A DNA stretch of 64,000 nt, taken from positions 1 to 64,000 of the forward strand of contig PNLP01000005.1 of NCBI GenBank assembly GCA_013823135.1, written 5' to 3'. Positions 61,151-64,000 of the stretch are shown here, in pieces. Under the pieces are notes generated by a model that was not told where the DNA came from, ran no database searches, and saw nothing but the letters and a program-made list of their open reading frames with translations. How positions within the stretch are numbered: position 1 is the first letter of the stretch; the number at the start of each line of letters is the position of its first letter. The position numbers and the translations under genes are program-made. This DNA is from Planctomycetaceae bacterium (GTDB lineage: Bacteria > Planctomycetota > Planctomycetia > Gemmatales > Gemmataceae).

Positions 61151-62272
61151 TCAGGATGGCACCGTGAGGTTCTTTCGCTGCACGATGATCCCCGTCACAT
61201 ATGCAATCAAGAATCCGACAACAGCCACATGTGGGGCGAGCAAACCGACCCCGAGGGCTTCGATAAGCTGGCCATAGCCATATTTCACGACCTGCCCTTC
61301 AGGAAGGGTTAACTCTGCGCCATACACCGCGAAAAGCCCGGACGCGAAGACTCCTACCGACCACAACATCCCGATTGCCAATGCCCACGGCCAAATCCGA
61401 GGGATGCGTGTTTGCCCGGCGTTCACAGCCTGAGCGGTTCGTCGTCCTCGCCATCGCCCCATGACCCAGGAGACGATCAATCCTGCAATCCCGACGGCTG
61501 CGAACACACTCTGCGAGATGCCGATCAGAGGGCGATACCACCGCCCTTCAGGTGCCCGGAATGTGATGGCGATTGAATCCGCTGGCAGGTGCTCGAAACT
61601 GCCTCGGAGCGTATCTCCCTCGCGTTCAAGTTGAGGTGTCACAACTGCAATCCAACCTTCGGGTAGATGCAGGGTGACATCCAAACCACCGAAGCCGTCC
61701 CACGACCGAGCCGGAGCCAGAACGTATGCGAACTGGTGATGGCGAGTCGGTTGGCCAAGCCAATTCGTTGCCGCTGCTGCCGAGTACCGGACCATGAGCG
61801 TGTGCGGACCCGTCGGCACGGTCAGCGAGAACCCGACCAGTTTGACGGAGTATTTGAAGTCGCGAAGACCCGGTGCGTAATCGAGTTTCTGACCATCCCC
61901 AAAATTGGGCGTTTCCTTTGGCGGCTTCCAACTGTCCGGGATGGTCGCCCCGCTGATTGGCTTTGTTGCTATTGGCTTCCCATCGAACAGAACCTCAAAC
62001 TCGACCACTTCGTAAGAGCCCCCCGCAAAGAGCAAGTCAAGCGATTGCTCGGCTCCGTTGTTTTGCAACTGGTATGTGGCTTCCACCATCGCCTTCTGAT
62101 CTCGGGCTACGGGCCGCAGGTCGATGACGAGTTTCTCACGAACGATTTGGATGTGGCGGATTCCGACCGGTTCACCTGTAACCTGTCCGCCAGTGGCTGG
62201 TGGGCCGACGTTGGCCGCGACTGGGGCTGCGAGCAGAGCAAGGTTCAGGGCAGAGAGGGCGAAGCGGGACAC
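61151..62272 (-). CDS. Exported membrane-anchored protein, unknown function
   Basis: A 373-residue protein with signal peptide VSRFALSALNLALLAAPVAA. The large extracytoplasmic domain is beta-rich (VEATYQLQNNGAEQSLDLLF, EFEVLFDGKPIATKPISGA, YSVKLVGFSLTVPTGPHTLM) and resembles DUF4424-like or immunoglobulin-like folds. Three membrane helices follow near the C-terminus (around VFAAVGIAGLIVSWVMG, WPWALAIGMLWSVGVFASGL, LLAPHVAVVGFLIAYVTGII). I do not recognise a family with known function. GTG 62272 with GAGAGA upstream is preferred over an ATG at 62449 inside a palindrome. Confidence 0.75.
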   Translation of the reverse strand: MSRFALSALNLALLAAPVAANVGPPATGGQVTGEPVGIRHIQIVREKLVIDLRPVARDQKAMVEATYQLQNNGAEQSLDLLFAGGSYEVVEFEVLFDGKPIATKPISGATIPDSWKPPKETPNFGDGQKLDYAPGLRDFKYSVKLVGFSLTVPTGPHTLMVRYSAAAATNWLGQPTRHHQFAYVLAPARSWDGFGGLDVTLHLPEGWIAVVTPQLEREGDTLRGSFEHLPADSIAITFRAPEGRWYRPLIGISQSVFAAVGIAGLIVSWVMGRWRGRRTAQAVNAGQTRIPRIWPWALAIGMLWSVGVFASGLFAVYGAELTLPEGQVVKYGYGQLIEALGVGLLAPHVAVVGFLIAYVTGIIVQRKNLTVPS

Positions 62273-62325
62273 GGGAATTTCTCTCGGAAGTGAGGTAGTG
62301 GTCGCACAGACATCGTTCGAGTTAC

Positions 62326-62442
62326 TGGTTCCAGCGTGGATAACGGACCCATTGGGTGGGCGAGGCTCCTGCCGAGCCGCACGCCAACGGCTCGGCAGGA
62401 GCCTCGCCCTCCCGACCCAGAACTTTAACCACGCTGGAACCA
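62326..62442. repeat. Nested inverted repeat, about 117 bp
   Basis: The outer arms TGGTTCCAGCGTGG (62326-62339) and complement (62429-62442) enclose a second perfect palindrome with 22-bp arms (62358-62379 and 62388-62409) and an 8-nt loop. The outer-inner-inner-outer layout is that of a small MITE-like element. It lies between the membrane-protein and SMP-30 genes. Confidence 0.75.
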
Positions 62443-62514
62443 TTAGCAATCCTCATGCCGACTCCGAAGTTCGTGGTCGGCATTCAGTCCGTGGCAATTC
62501 GTTCCCCGCGAGCC

Positions 62515-63537
62515 CTACCCTCCGGCGACCCCCTGTGTGTTGACGAAGAGCGAGTAGACCGACGTGCTGGCAGCCATGAAGAGGCGATTGCGATGACGGC
62601 CTCCGAAACACAGATTCGCACACCGTTCCGGCAAGTCGATGCGACCGATCAGTTTTCCCGCCGGGTTGAACACCGCCACACCGTCGAGCCCCTCCGCACC
62701 CATGCCCCAGCCGATCCACAGGTTGCCGTCCACATCGACTCGCAATCCGTCGGGTGTTCCCTTATCCTCGGCGGTGATCAGGACCGACGAGCTCTTGCCA
62801 AGTCGTGTGCCACCGTCGCTCACCTCGTAGGCGCGAATGACCCGTGGGTTAACGCCAGCCTCGACGATGTAAAGTTTGGATTCGTCAGGAGAGAACGCCA
62901 GCCCGTTCGGGCGGTCGATGTCACCCGCCACAACTGCCAACTTCCCGGATTTGGGATCCCAGCGGTAGACGTTCGTCGGCAATTCCGGCTTGGCGACATG
63001 CCCCTCGTAGTAGCCGAGGATGCCGAACTGTGGGTCGGTGAACCAGATCGAGCCGTCGGATTTGCATATTACGTCGTTCGGCGAGTTCAGCGGCTTGCCG
63101 TCGAATTTGTCCGCGATCACGGTGATACCTCCGTCGTACTCGGTGCGGCTTACCCGCCGGGTATCGTGTTCGCATGTAACGAGCCGCCCCTGCCGATCTC
63201 GCGTGTTGCCGTTGGCGTTGTTGGCTGGTTTACGGAACGCGCTGACCGTTCCGGTTTCCTCGTCCCATCGCAGGATGCGATTGTTGGGGATATCGCTCCA
63301 GAGCAGGAAGCGGGCGTCGCCAAACCACACCGGTCCTTCTGCCCACCGCATACCCGTGGCGATCCGTTCGACCTTGGCGAGATTCACGCGATACTTGGTG
63401 AAGCTCGGGTCAATGATCTTGATGAGCGGGTCCGGGTAACGCGGGCTCGGTTGCCAGTCTGCTCGAACGCAAGGCACCACCGACGCGCCAATTGCACTGC
63501 CAGCCGCGAGAAACGAACGACGGTTAATGGTCATCAT
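62515..63537 (-). CDS. SMP-30/gluconolactonase-like protein with Tat signal
   Basis: A 340-residue protein. The N-terminus NRRSFLAAGSAIGASVVPC is a twin-arginine signal (RR-S-F-L). The remainder is a six-bladed propeller of the SMP-30/gluconolactonase type: RWAEGPVWFGDARFLLWSDI (first metal-ligand Glu), LNSPNDVICKSDGSIWFTDP (Asn-Asp) and DIDRPNGLAFSPDESKLYIV (Asp). Such enzymes open sugar lactones. ATG 63537 or 63534. It is divergent from the sulfatase at the right edge and could belong to secreted sugar metabolism. Confidence 0.92.
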   Translation of the reverse strand: MMTINRRSFLAAGSAIGASVVPCVRADWQPSPRYPDPLIKIIDPSFTKYRVNLAKVERIATGMRWAEGPVWFGDARFLLWSDIPNNRILRWDEETGTVSAFRKPANNANGNTRDRQGRLVTCEHDTRRVSRTEYDGGITVIADKFDGKPLNSPNDVICKSDGSIWFTDPQFGILGYYEGHVAKPELPTNVYRWDPKSGKLAVVAGDIDRPNGLAFSPDESKLYIVEAGVNPRVIRAYEVSDGGTRLGKSSSVLITAEDKGTPDGLRVDVDGNLWIGWGMGAEGLDGVAVFNPAGKLIGRIDLPERCANLCFGGRHRNRLFMAASTSVYSLFVNTQGVAGG

Positions 63538-63806
63538 TCACCCCTCCAACACGTGATCGAAATCGGAGCCAGAGAAAACCCGTAGGTCGATTCGGTTGAA
63601 CATAGACCGACATTGCCCGACGACTTCCACTGTATCCCGCTTTGACTCGCCCTCCCAGAAACCAAAATCTTCCGCAAGAATCCGAGGACGAAAAACTGTG
63701 GTCTTCGGGTCCGTGAAGTGTAAAGTTGGTGAAAGTCCTCGAATCGATATCGACGAGTGACGTTCCTCTAAACACTTCGGACTGTTACTGCCCGGGAGAT
63801 TAAGTG

Positions 63807-64000
63807 ATGCGTTCGCTCGTTGCTCTGGCTCTCGTAGCGGTTCTCGGGATCAACACCGCAACCGCTGCGGAACCGGCCAAGCCCAACATCGTCATCATCT
63901 TCATCGATGATCTGGGTTACGCGGACATCGGTCCGTTCGGGGCGACGAAACAGAAGACGCCGAACCTCGACCGCATGGCCGAACAAGGGATGAAACTCAC
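63807..64000 (+). CDS. Sulfatase, N-terminal fragment (runs off the window)
   Basis: Only the first 64 residues are visible. The signal peptide is [20 protein letters not shown] (cleavage near TAAEP). It is followed by the sulfatase start [18 protein letters not shown], with the two metal-binding aspartates, and [16 protein letters not shown]. The formylglycine site lies beyond the right edge. The ATG at 63807 has GGGAGA upstream. It is a different sulfatase from the one at 47173. Confidence 0.9.
   Translation, partial: MRSLVALALVAVLGINTATAAEPAKPNIVIIFIDDLGYADIGPFGATKQKTPNLDRMAEQGMKL

Overview
The window is GC-rich, gene-dense bacterial chromosome that looks like a planctomycete, most probably of the Gemmata/Gemmataceae type. 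The signs are five Hanks-type Ser/Thr kinases, two of them carrying FHA domains; a DUF1549/DUF1553 planctomycete cytochrome-type protein; a PEP-CTERM surface protein with autotransporter-type repeats; secreted sulfatases and sialate-O-acetylesterase-type enzymes; free-standing WD40 proteins; and an MfnB homologue from methanofuran-type C1 cofactor synthesis. This placement is an inference from gene content. No rRNA or tRNA gene was recognised.

Layout. 1-9.7 kb: the 3' end of an esterase, mfnB, mutS with a coupled small membrane protein, a SerA-like dehydrogenase, an acetyltransferase and an FtsX-like permease with a HlyD-like adaptor. 9.7-18 kb: recN with a coupled WD40 protein, a Tat-exported aldo/keto reductase, a secreted monooxygenase-fold protein, an OPT transporter and a coiled-coil protein. 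18-27 kb: a 1498-residue VWA/STN/TPR protein, hflX (apparently starting at AUC), a RAYT transposase inside a REP array, an RNase Z-like hydrolase and a small exported protein. 27-36 kb: two kinases flank a three-gene minus-strand operon (two tandem WD40 proteins and a zinc-finger membrane protein), plus a CoA transferase. 36-49 kb: the DUF1549/1553 protein, the PEP-CTERM protein, a SET protein, two esterase paralogues and a sulfatase, mostly exported. 49-56 kb: an island of three kinases (FHA-kinase, kinase-WD40, FHA-kinase). 56-61 kb: an exported hydrolase, then an ECF42-type sigma factor followed by VOC/PhnB and DGPF (YCII) proteins. 61-64 kb: an exported membrane protein, an SMP-30-like protein and the start of another sulfatase.

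The main sequence-level findings are these. (i) Two boxes matching TGTCGA-N17-CGAC precede the PhnB/YCII genes beside the ECF42 sigma factor and define a likely autonomous regulon. (ii) hflX has no ATG, GTG or TTG start before its conserved N-terminal domain, but an ATC lies 7 nt after a strong Shine-Dalgarno sequence. (iii) Six complete copies of a 45-bp two-hairpin REP surround a RAYT gene. (iv) An approximately 80-100-bp element (TTTCTTCC motif plus a GGTTCC hairpin) recurs in three or four intergenic regions. (v) Several gene boundaries carry long perfect palindromes of unrelated sequence.

Many genes are annotated from start codons that are internal to longer open frames; these were chosen by Shine-Dalgarno position, signal peptide or family N-terminus.
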